From the NCBI GenBank assembly GCA_963738625.1, contig CAVTXH010000003.1, forward strand, positions 992,001 through 1,056,000: 64,000 nucleotides of DNA, written 5' to 3'. This document shows, in pieces, positions 57,289-64,000 of this stretch; position 1 is the first letter of the stretch; every line of letters begins with the position of its first letter. The position numbers and the translations under genes were made by a program. The notes under the pieces were generated by a model. It saw only the letters and a program-made list of their open reading frames with translations. It ran no database searches and was not told the origin of the DNA. Source of the stretch: UBA7672 sp963738625 (GTDB lineage: Bacteria; Pseudomonadota; Alphaproteobacteria; Caulobacterales; Hyphomonadaceae).

Positions 57289-57949
57289 TCCAGTTTCGGG
57301 TGGAGGCGCCTGCCCTGTCGCGCAGCAGCCCGACAGAGAAGGCCGGATGCCCCGGCGCGTCGGCTTCGAGCGCTTCGGAGAGGGCAGACCCGACAGTCCA
57401 TCTCGTCGTCGCGGCGCTGGGCGTGGGCGAGCCGCCTGCCCGCACCATGAAGAGGGGCACGTTCGAGCGGGCGGCGGCGAGCGCCAGCCGGCGAGAGGCG
57501 ACGAGATCGAGAGACTTGGGGCTGCCCCACGGCTCCATCAGCACGGCGCCGAGCGGGGGGCAGCGTAGGGCTTCCTCGCCTGCCCTCAGAACGCCTGGCG
57601 CGTCGCGGGCGCGAACGAGGATGAGACGATCGGGAGATAGGCCCAGCTCGGCAAGGCCGGGGGCGTAGATCTCGCCCATCTCGAGGCCGACGAAATCCTG
57701 GCGGACCCAGACGATGGGGCGCTGTTCGGAGGCGCGCAGGGCAAGGCCTATGGCGAAGCCTGCGGCGGACGGTTCGTCCTGGATGGAGGACGCGAAAATC
57801 TCGTGCACGCCGCCGCGAACGAGGCCGCCGCCCAGCGCCGCATCGATCGCCTCGGAGCCTGTGCTGAAACGCTCTGACGCAATGGGCGAAGAGCCGCGTT
57901 CGAGGTCGGACACCTTTCGTCTCAGCGCTTCCAGATCGGCTCTAGGCAC
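57161..57949 (-). CDS. imuA: SOS mutasome protein ImuA (RecA/SulA-like)
   Basis: A 262-residue RecA-like protein that helps localise the ImuB-DnaE2 mutasome. FSTGSEAIDAALGGGLVRGGVHEIFA corresponds to the RecA N-terminal region (split here as FSTGSEAIDAALGGGL then VRGGVHEIFA), with PIVWVRQDFVGLEMGEIYAP, then RNWIVEWDRD near the end. The Walker A loop is degenerate, as usual in ImuA. It is first of the imuA-imuB-dnaE2 operon, with a LexA box 16 bases upstream of its start codon. Confidence 0.9.
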   Translation of the reverse strand: MPRADLEALRRKVSDLERGSSPIASERFSTGSEAIDAALGGGLVRGGVHEIFASSIQDEPSAAGFAIGLALRASEQRPIVWVRQDFVGLEMGEIYAPGLAELGLSPDRLILVRARDAPGVLRAGEEALRCPPLGAVLMEPWGSPKSLDLVASRRLALAAARSNVPLFMVRAGGSPTPSAATTRWTVGSALSEALEADAPGHPAFSVGLLRDRAGASTRNWIVEWDRDNRAFKNAATIPGGMVPLSAGEPADAAPAGAIRRAG

Positions 57950-57964
57950 GGCATGCGTCCTTTA

Positions 57965-57979
57965 GTTCTTGTTTTGTTC
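57965..57979 (-). promoter_or_regulatory. LexA box of the imuA-imuB-dnaE2 operon
   Basis: GTTC-TTGTTTT-GTTC at 57965-57979 is an exact GTTC-N7-GTTC direct repeat, the SOS operator recognised by alphaproteobacterial LexA. It lies 16 bases before the imuA start codon and after the recQ stop, so it should repress the mutasome operon until RecA-triggered LexA cleavage. Confidence 0.92.
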
Positions 57980-58025
57980 TAGAGACCTCAGCGGCCCAAA
58001 AGAGTCAACCTCGTCTGTTGAAGAT

Positions 58026-59838
58026 TCAGTTGGAGGCCTGAATCACTGCGAGAAAAATCGCGCCATAGCGGTCGAGCTTCGCCTTGCCGATGCCGGGGAG
58101 GCCGGCCATGGCGTCGAGGGTTGCGGGGCGGGCGGCCGCCATGGCGCGCAGGGTGGTGTCGTGGAAGACGACGTAGGGCGGCACGCCCTGGGCCTTGGCG
58201 AGGCGGGCGCGTTCGGCGCGCAGGTCGTCGAACAGGTGCTGCGCATCTTCGGGCATGTCGGCCGCCTTCTGGGCCCGGACTTCCTTCTTGGTGCGCTGCC
58301 TGGGCGGATCGCGGCGCAAGGTGACTTTTTGTTCGCCACGCAGAACGGGGCGCGCCTCTTCGGCGAGCTTCAGGGCGCCGTGGGCTTCCTGGTCGACGAA
58401 GACGAGGCCTGAGGCGGTGAGCTGGCGGATGACGGACTGCCAGACGCGCGGCTCGATGTCCTTGCCGACGCCATAGACGCCGAGCTTGTCGTGGCCGAGG
58501 CGTTCGGTGCGTTCATTGCTCTTGCCCGTGAGCACGTCGATGACGTGGCCGGCGCCGAAGCGCTGGCCGGTGCGGTAGATGGCGGACATCGCCTTGATGG
58601 CGGCATCGCTCCCATCCCAGGTTTCGACGGGCGAGAGGCAGGCGTCGCAGTTTCCGCAATTGCCAGGATGGGCCTCGCCGAAATGCGCGAGGATGGCTTT
58701 GCGCCGGCAATCCGCCGTTTCGCATATGCCAAGCAGAGCGTTGAGCTTGGCGTGTTCGACGCGCTTGATCTCGTCGGGCGCGTTGCCTTCGTCGATCATG
58801 CGGCGGCGCTGGACGACGTCGGCCATGCCATAGCACATCCACGCGTCGGCAGGCTGGCCGTCGCGGCCGGCGCGGCCAGTCTCCTGATAATAGGCTTCGA
58901 CGGAGGATGGCATGTCGAGATGGGCGACGTAGCGCACGTCCGGCTTGTCGATGCCCATGCCGAAGGCGACGGTGGCGACGAGGCAGAGGCCATCCTCTTT
59001 CAGGAAAGCGTCCTGGTTGTCGCTGCGCGGCCTTCGGCCTCCATGCCGGCGTGATAGGGCAGCGCGCGGATGCCCTGCTCGCTCAGCCATTCGGCGGTGG
59101 CCTCGACCTTCTTGCGCGACAGGCAATAGACGATGCCGCTGTCGCCTTTGTGCTTTTTCAGGAAGTCGCGGAGCTGGTCGCGCGGCTTGTCGCGGCTCGA
59201 CGATGGAATAGGAGATGTTGGGGCGGTCGAAGCTGGTGAGGAAGATTCTGGCGTTCCTGAGTGACAAGCGTTCGATGATGTCGGCGCGGGTGACGGGATC
59301 GGCGGTGGCGGTGAGAGCGATGCGCGGCACGCCGGGATAGTTTTCGGCGATGGCGGAGAGGGCGCGGTATTCGGGGCGGAAGTCGTGGCCCCACTGGCTG
59401 ACGCAGTGCGCCTCGTCGATGGCGAAGAGGCTGATGTGCGCCTCCTGCAAGCAGACTCTGGAAGCCGGGCGTGTTGAGGCGTTCGGGTGCGACGTAGAGC
59501 AGCTTCAGCTCGCCAGAGAGGAGCTGGTTGCGGACGGTGCGCGCTTCATCCGACGTCAGCGAGGAGTTGAGCATGGCGGCGGCGACGCCGGCCTGGCGCA
59601 GCGCTTCGACCTGGTCGCGCATCAGGGCGATGAGCGGCGAGACCACGATGGCGACGCCGGGACGGCAGAGCGCAGGCACCTGATAGCACACCGACTTGCC
59701 CGCGCCGGTCGGGAACAGCACGACGGCGTCGCCCCCGTCCGTGACATGGCGCACGACGTCTTCCTGCAGTCCGCGGAACTCGGCATGGCCGAACACCTCG
59801 TGCAAGACATCGAGTGGCTGTTTGATAGGCAGCTCCAT
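58026..59838 (-). CDS. recQ: ATP-dependent DNA helicase RecQ, frameshifted as read
   Basis: A 3'-5' helicase of about 604 residues once corrected. The chosen start is MELPIKQPLDVLHEVFGHAE at 59838. FPTGAGKSVCYQVPAL is Walker A, FAIDEAHCVSQWGHDFRPEY the DEAH motif and aromatic loop, and VATVAFGMGIDKPDVRYVAH and YYQETGRAGRDG motifs V and VI. CYGMADVV, CETADCRRKAIL and CGNCDACL form the zinc domain, and RYGAIFLAVI closes the HRDC domain. One extra base near 59449, and two opposite shifts near 59200 and 59020 around an out-of-frame RDKPRDQLRDFLKK, break the frame. It lies upstream of the imu operon. Confidence 0.9.
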
Positions 59839-60003
59839 TGCGGCCCCGTCCCCCTTGCCCGCCAAGCAGGGAGCGGGACTGATAGGCCGTCTTTGTCGGC
59901 GCTAACAAGCCCGGCATCGCTCTTGTCCGTGAGTTGACGGTGAGCAAGCCGCTTCCTAGCGTCGCGGCATAGCAAATCATCGGTGTCTTGAGGGAGACGA
60001 ACA

Positions 60004-60543
60004 ATGAAGACTGCAGCTTCCATTGCCCTGGTCTTTGCGCTTGCGGGGCTTGCGGCCTGTGGAGAAGCGCCGCCGGCTGAAACGGCCGCTGCGCCGCCTG
60101 CGGCGGCGCCAGCGCCAGCGGCGGCGCAACCTGCAGCGCCGGCGGCGCCGACGGTGCAACAGGTCATCGAGACGCGGCAGGCGAATCTCAAGGACATGGG
60201 CAAGAACTTCAAGGCGATCAGCGACCAGACCAAGGCGTCGACGCCCGACATGGCGGTGATCGGGCCAGCGGCGGATGTGGTGAAAGCGCATGCGGCCGAG
60301 ATCGGCAACTGGTTCCCGGCGGGATCCGGCGCGGAAGCGGGCGTGAAGACCGCGGCCCTGCCTGAGATCTGGTCCGACCCGGCAAAGTTCGAGGCGGCGG
60401 TTGTGAAGCTCCAGCAGGAAGCCGGCGCGCTGCAGACGGCGGCGGCGAGCGGAGACGCCGCGCAGGTGAAGGCGCAATTCCCGAAGACGGGCGGCGCCTG
60501 CAAGAACTGCCACGACACGTTCCGCAAGCCGGAAGAAAAATAG
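60004..60543 (+). CDS. Cytochrome c' family lipoprotein
   Basis: A 179-residue secreted haem protein. The signal sequence ends in the lipobox LAACG (Cys20), followed by an Ala/Pro-rich linker to about residue 50. Residues 51-175 are a four-helix cytochrome c'/c-556 domain: VIETRQANLKDMGKNFKAIS is helix 1 with the usual M-x-x-x-x-K-x-I, and GGACKNCHDTFRKPEE carries the CxxCH haem site at the C-terminus. It would sit on the periplasmic face of a membrane. GGGAGA is upstream of the ATG. The b561 gene follows after three bases, suggesting one electron-transfer unit. Confidence 0.9.
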   Translation: MKTAASIALVFALAGLAACGEAPPAETAAAPPAAAPAPAAAQPAAPAAPTVQQVIETRQANLKDMGKNFKAISDQTKASTPDMAVIGPAADVVKAHAAEIGNWFPAGSGAEAGVKTAALPEIWSDPAKFEAAVVKLQQEAGALQTAAASGDAAQVKAQFPKTGGACKNCHDTFRKPEEK

Positions 60544-60546
60544 GCG

Positions 60547-61239
60547 ATGACGGCTGATCCAGCCGCGACGCAGACGGCGGCGGCGACGACGAAGCAGAAA
60601 GTGTGGGATGCGCCGACGCGCCTCGTGCACTGGCTGGTCGCCGGCCTCGTCGCGTTTTCGTGGTGGTCGGCGGAAGAGCACCACATGAACTGGCACCGCC
60701 TGTCGGGGCTGACCGTGGTGGGCCTTCTGGTCTTTCGCATCTACTGGGGCTTTGCCGGGCCGGAGACGGCGCGCTTCTCGCGCTTCGTCAAAGGGCCCGG
60801 CGCGGTTCTTTCCTATGCGAGCAAGCTGTTGCGGCCGGGTTATCGCGCGACCTTCGGGCATAATCCGCTCGGCGCGCTGAGCGTGATGGCGATCCTGCTC
60901 GCGCTGATCGCGCAGGTGGGGCTGGGTCTTTTCGCGATGGACACGGACGGACTCGAATCCGGACCGCTGGCGCGCTTTGTAAGCTATGAGTTCGCCGAGG
61001 CGGCGGGCGACCTGCACGAGGATGCATTCAACATCCTGCTCGCGCTGATCGGCCTGCACATCGCGGCGATCGCGTTCTACCTGGTTGCGAAACGCATCAA
61101 CCTGATCGGACCGATGGTGACGGGCGTGCGCAGCGCCGGGGGCGATGGGCCGCCCGCCGGCATCGCTCCGGTTCCGCTTTGGCGGCTTGCGCTAGGTATC
61201 GTCATCGCCGTCGCGGTGGTGTGGCTGATCTCGCGGTAA
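60547..61239 (+). CDS. Cytochrome b561 family membrane protein
   Basis: A 230-residue di-haem b561 protein. VWDAPTRLVHWLVAGLVAFS gives the first haem-ligand His in membrane segment 1, HHMNWHRLSGLTVVGLLVFR the second region, and GDLHEDAFNILLALIGLHIAA the later ligands; four core membrane segments plus a short C-terminal one (ALGIVIAVAVVWLIS) are visible. It lies three bases after the cytochrome c' gene, its probable electron partner. Confidence 0.9.
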   Translation: MTADPAATQTAAATTKQKVWDAPTRLVHWLVAGLVAFSWWSAEEHHMNWHRLSGLTVVGLLVFRIYWGFAGPETARFSRFVKGPGAVLSYASKLLRPGYRATFGHNPLGALSVMAILLALIAQVGLGLFAMDTDGLESGPLARFVSYEFAEAAGDLHEDAFNILLALIGLHIAAIAFYLVAKRINLIGPMVTGVRSAGGDGPPAGIAPVPLWRLALGIVIAVAVVWLISR

Positions 61240-61538
61240 CGTTTTTTTGCACGCCGATTGTCAAACACCGAAAGCTCCACTGCCCTGAGGCATGGAGTAA
61301 GCAGCAGGCTGCGCGGAGGCGGGCATCGCCTCGGTTGGGTCGTCCGTCACGCGTGTTCACGGTGAAGCGTCGCCGCCTCCGCGCGCAGGGCTCGTTCAGA
61401 CAGGCGTTCGGGCTTGGCCTTTTTCCCGCCGGTCCATCCTGCCTCTCTCCGAAATCTTCGGATGCCGCTGTAGTGAGGCGCAGCATCCTCATGACCCGGT
61501 CTTCGGCAGGCGTTCCGGCATCGCGGTTCGCCTTCCAG

Positions 61539-61559
61539 GCGCCAGCTTAGGACTGGCGC
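61539..61559. repeat. Short perfect hairpin
   Basis: GCGCCAG, loop CTTAGGA, CTGGCGC. It is followed by gtgtgtcc rather than a T run, so it is not a standard terminator. It may be part of a structured RNA or chance. Confidence 0.5.
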
Positions 61560-61919
61560 GTGTGTCCTTAAGGCCAGGAGGTTTTTCCTACGGGCTTTTT
61601 GGTCCCGCTCCCCAAGCGTCAAGCCTGTCCGTCGATCCGGACTGACGCCGCCGCCAGCCTGGACCTGTAGTTCCCTGCACTCCCTCCGATCGTGCCCCGG
61701 TCATGACGCGACGCCTGCCCGGAGGAAGCCAGACCATTATGCGGGAGGTTTGGGTGACTGCTGGATTGTTACGGCGCTTTTTCTGCGAAGTTTTTTCTAG
61801 AGCGCTGAAATGCGGCGAAGATTTTTTCGACGTTCGTCAAAAACAGCCCAAAAGTGGTGGTAGCGGGCGGCGGAGTTAATGTTCGCGGGCGAGGTTCGCT
61901 CGGCGTTTCGTTCTCACAC

Positions 61920-62106
61920 TGTCATCCCGGAAGCGCGCAGCGCTATCCGGGAGCCAGGGGCCGCGTTTCGAGATCGTACCCGGAGCCGGCCCTTCGCTGT
62001 CGCTTCGGGCGTTCGCCGCTCGGATCGATCCACTGGATCGATCCGTCCGCTTCGCGGACCGCTACTCACGGTCCCGGCTCTGCGCTGCGCTCCGGCCGGG
62101 ATGACA
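61920..62106. repeat. Palindromic repeat element with TGTCATCCCGG ends
   Basis: An 187-base element bounded by TGTCATCCCGG (61920-61930) and its exact inverse CCGGGATGACA (62096-62106). Inside, CGGATCGATCCA and TGGATCGATCCG (62021-62045) form a perfect 12-bp inverted repeat around one base, and tccgcttcgcgga is a further short hairpin. Ends of this kind mark dispersed intergenic repeats in many alphaproteobacterial genomes; whether it is repeated in this genome cannot be seen here. Confidence 0.7.
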
Positions 62107-62143
62107 GCGGTGGGCGGTGTCAGAACGGCGAGCGGTTAAGCTC

Positions 62144-62770
62144 CTACTTCGTGCCGTACATCCGGTCGCCGGCGTCGCCGAGGCCGGGGACGATATAGCC
62201 CTTGTCGTTGAGGTGGCTGTCGATGGCGGTGGTGAAGACCGGCACGTCGGGATGGGCGGCGGTGAACTTGGCGATGCCTTCGGGGGCCGCGAGCAGGCAA
62301 AGGAAGCGCAGGCGATTGGCGCCGCGGCGCTTCAGGCGATCGATGGCGGCAATGGCGGAGTTGCCGGTGGCGAGCATCGGATCGACGACGATGATCATGC
62401 GGTTCTCGAGCTCGGACGGCGCCTTGAAATAGTATTCGACGGGCTGGAGCGTGTCGTGGTCGCGATAGATGCCGACATGGGCGACGCGCGCGGCGGGGAC
62501 GAGATCGAGCATTCCGTCGAGCAGGCCGTTGCCTGCCCTGAGGATCGACGCGAAGACCAGCTTCTTGCCCTTGATGGTCGGCGCGTTCATCGGACCCATA
62601 GGGGTTTCGATGGCGACGGTCTCCAGCTCGATGTCGCGCGTGACCTCGTAGCACATCAGGTGGGCGATCTCGCGCAAGAGCGTGCGGAAGCCGGAGGTAG
62701 GCGTCGTCTTGTCCCGCATCAGCGTGAGCTTGTGCTGGATCAGCGGGTGGTCGATGACGGTGACGCTCAT
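62144..62770 (-). CDS. upp: Uracil phosphoribosyltransferase
   Basis: Salvages uracil: uracil plus PRPP gives UMP. The 208-residue length is typical. It starts MSVTVIDHPLIQHKLTLMRD, has SILRAGNGLLDGMLDLVPAA, the PRPP-binding MIIVVDPMLATGNSA, and the uracil-binding end YIVPGLGDAGDRMYGTK. It is divergent from the amidohydrolase across 240 bases that should contain both promoters; no clear operator was seen. Confidence 0.96.
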   Translation of the reverse strand: MSVTVIDHPLIQHKLTLMRDKTTPTSGFRTLLREIAHLMCYEVTRDIELETVAIETPMGPMNAPTIKGKKLVFASILRAGNGLLDGMLDLVPAARVAHVGIYRDHDTLQPVEYYFKAPSELENRMIIVVDPMLATGNSAIAAIDRLKRRGANRLRFLCLLAAPEGIAKFTAAHPDVPVFTTAIDSHLNDKGYIVPGLGDAGDRMYGTK

Positions 62771-63010
62771 GCTGGCAGCCTTTCCAAGGATCGATCCGAT
62801 TAGCCGAGCGATGGCGCGGCAGGCAATGCTTGCAGGCGCATCTAACAGCGACTGGTTTTCGGGCGGCTAAGCCGCTGTAACAGGCCGTGTAACTGTTGCA
62901 TCACGGCAATTCTCCTTGCGACGAAAAGCGGGCAAGATAGACGTTAGGGAAAGAGATGCCGCCGCGTTCATCGACCGGAGGCAGGCGCCAACGCCAGAGG
63001 GAGCAGCATC

Positions 63011-64000
63011 ATGTGGGTGAGAAAAGGCGAGCGTGACCGGGCATTGGGCGTTGATTCTCCTATCCCGACGCAAGTTGTCTCCAACGAGGAGTTCATCCCC
63101 CGCCCGCAGACGAAAAAGCAGAAACAGGTCGAAGACCTCATCATGGAATGGGGCTCACGCAACGCCAAGAAGACTGGCCTGAGCCGCCGCGCCTACATGG
63201 CTTCCTCGATGGGCCTCGCCACCGCCTTCCTCGCCTCCAATTGCGTCTACGGCAAGGCCTTCGAGGTTGGCGAGGACGAGCAGTTCGAGCCACGCCCTGA
63301 AGAGAGGGTCGCGGCCAACGGCCAGAAGGGCAAGTACTTCATCATCGACGTGCAGGCGCACTATTCGAACGGCATCGCGCTCAACTTCAGGAACTCCGAA
63401 ACCGCGAGGAACATGGGCTTTGACCTGAAGAACGATGCGGAGGCCTATTCCTTCCGCACCTTCACCAAGGAGATGTTCCTCGATTCCGAAACCGCGATGG
63501 TCGTGATCTCGGGCGTGCCGGGCAAGGAAGAGCAGCGTGCGCCGGACGGCCGCGTGCTGATCGACGCCGAGCGCACGCCGCGCGGCGCCATCCTGCCCTC
63601 CTGGCTGATGGCGAAATCGCGCAACGAGCTCAACGCCATGGCGGGATCGCAGCGCGCGCTTTCCCAGGGCAACCTCGCGCCCAACCACTACTGGAACGCC
63701 GAGAAGAAGGAAATCGACAAGGCCGCGACGCTCGAGCAGATGGAGCGCGAGCTCAACGTCTACAAGATCGATTCATGGAAGTGGTACTGCCACACCGATC
63801 CCGCGCGAACGGGCAACGGCTTCCAGCTCGATGATGACAACGCGCAATGGTTCATCGAGGAATCGCGCAAGCGCGGCAAGAAGCTGTTCTCCGTGCACAA
63901 GGGATACAGCTACCAGTCGCGCACGCTGGGACACCTTGCCAATCCCAAGGATGTGGAACAGGCGGCGCTGCGCAATCCGGACTGCAACTTCGTCATCTAT
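63011..64000 (+). CDS. Metal-dependent amidohydrolase-like protein, 3' end outside window
   Basis: The first 330 codons of a gene that runs off the right edge. ATG 63011 has GAGGGAG about eight bases upstream. An Arg/Lys-rich N-terminal part leads to GLSRRAYMASSMGLATAFLA at residues 56-75, a twin-arginine-like segment, suggesting folded export, although it starts unusually far from the N-terminus. YFIIDVQAHYSNG is the first barrel strand, with Gln where D-x-H-x-H proteins have His, and KLFSVHKGYSYQSR a later one. This resembles the Amidohydro_2 family; the substrate is unknown. Confidence 0.75.
   Translation, partial: MWVRKGERDRALGVDSPIPTQVVSNEEFIPRPQTKKQKQVEDLIMEWGSRNAKKTGLSRRAYMASSMGLATAFLASNCVYGKAFEVGEDEQFEPRPEERVAANGQKGKYFIIDVQAHYSNGIALNFRNSETARNMGFDLKNDAEAYSFRTFTKEMFLDSETAMVVISGVPGKEEQRAPDGRVLIDAERTPRGAILPSWLMAKSRNELNAMAGSQRALSQGNLAPNHYWNAEKKEIDKAATLEQMERELNVYKIDSWKWYCHTDPARTGNGFQLDDDNAQWFIEESRKRGKKLFSVHKGYSYQSRTLGHLANPKDVEQAALRNPDCNFVIY

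Larger units (their letters stand above)
61240..62143. other. Long non-coding region
   Basis: 904 bases between the b561 gene and the end of upp. Short frames on both strands are Arg-rich with no motifs and are not called. It includes a perfect 7-bp stem with 7-base loop (61539-61559), a T-rich patch 61780-61850, and the palindromic repeat at 61920-62106. Length and base pattern would allow a structured RNA, but no tmRNA, RNase P, SRP or 6S signature was recognised. Confidence 0.5.

Noticed and set aside
58023..58044. Stem GATTCAG/CTGAATC at the recQ stop as terminator
   Set aside because: It overlaps the last recQ codons and is not followed by a T run on the minus strand.

Overview
GC-rich, densely packed DNA from an alphaproteobacterium. 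The SOS mutagenesis set imuA-imuB-dnaE2 sits behind a GTTC-N7-GTTC LexA box, the alphaproteobacterial form. The rest of the gene content (HAD-UbiA fusion, cytochrome c'/b561 pair, palindromic GTCATCCCGG repeat) fits that class. I cannot place it more precisely. No tRNA, rRNA, CRISPR array or intact insertion sequence was seen.

Positions 1-51400 form one large surface-polysaccharide locus. The left part (1-11600) has short opposing operons: a sugar epimerase fragment, talC-type transaldolase, manC and an acyltransferase on the minus strand; a HAD-UbiA lipid-carrier enzyme, purU and rmlA on the plus strand; an O-antigen ligase and a GT2 on the minus strand; then wbpD-like acetyltransferase, rmlB and rmlC on the minus strand. 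Positions 11.8-19.5 kb hold two asparagine-synthetase-like amidotransferases around a glycosyltransferase, gene scars, and a wbpI-type 2-epimerase. From 19.8 to 45.6 kb a nearly unbroken plus-strand run carries an epimerase, a third asnB, the wzm/wzt exporter, a possible deacetylase, a methyltransferase, a FemAB-like acyltransferase, a sulfotransferase, a DegT aminotransferase, several unusual glycosyltransferases, a fourth asnB, another methyltransferase and an SDR. Positions 45.9-51.4 kb hold a lipoprotein and then wbpB, wbpE, wbpA and a GT4.

Together these genes predict GDP-mannose, a dTDP-4-keto-6-deoxyglucose-derived sugar, and a complete UDP-ManNAc(3NAc)A pathway (wbpA, wbpB, wbpE, wbpD, wbpI) whose uronic acids may be amidated by the AsnB-like enzymes. 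The glycan would be methylated, acylated or sulfated, exported by Wzm/Wzt and ligated by the WaaL-like protein. The most unusual part is 28.7-41.7 kb: four related GT-B modules, each with a conserved cysteine cluster, found fused to other GT modules, joined to an alanine-rich coiled coil, or free-standing.

Positions 51.4-64 kb are housekeeping or stress genes: a small hypothetical gene, the SOS mutasome, recQ, a cytochrome pair, upp, and the start of an amidohydrolase.

Many genes are broken as read by one or a few indels (manC, HAD-UbiA, rmlC, rmlB, asnB copy 3, the large GT, wbpE, dnaE2, recQ). The correct frame always resumes with good family motifs, so consensus errors or very recent mutations are more likely than old pseudogenes.
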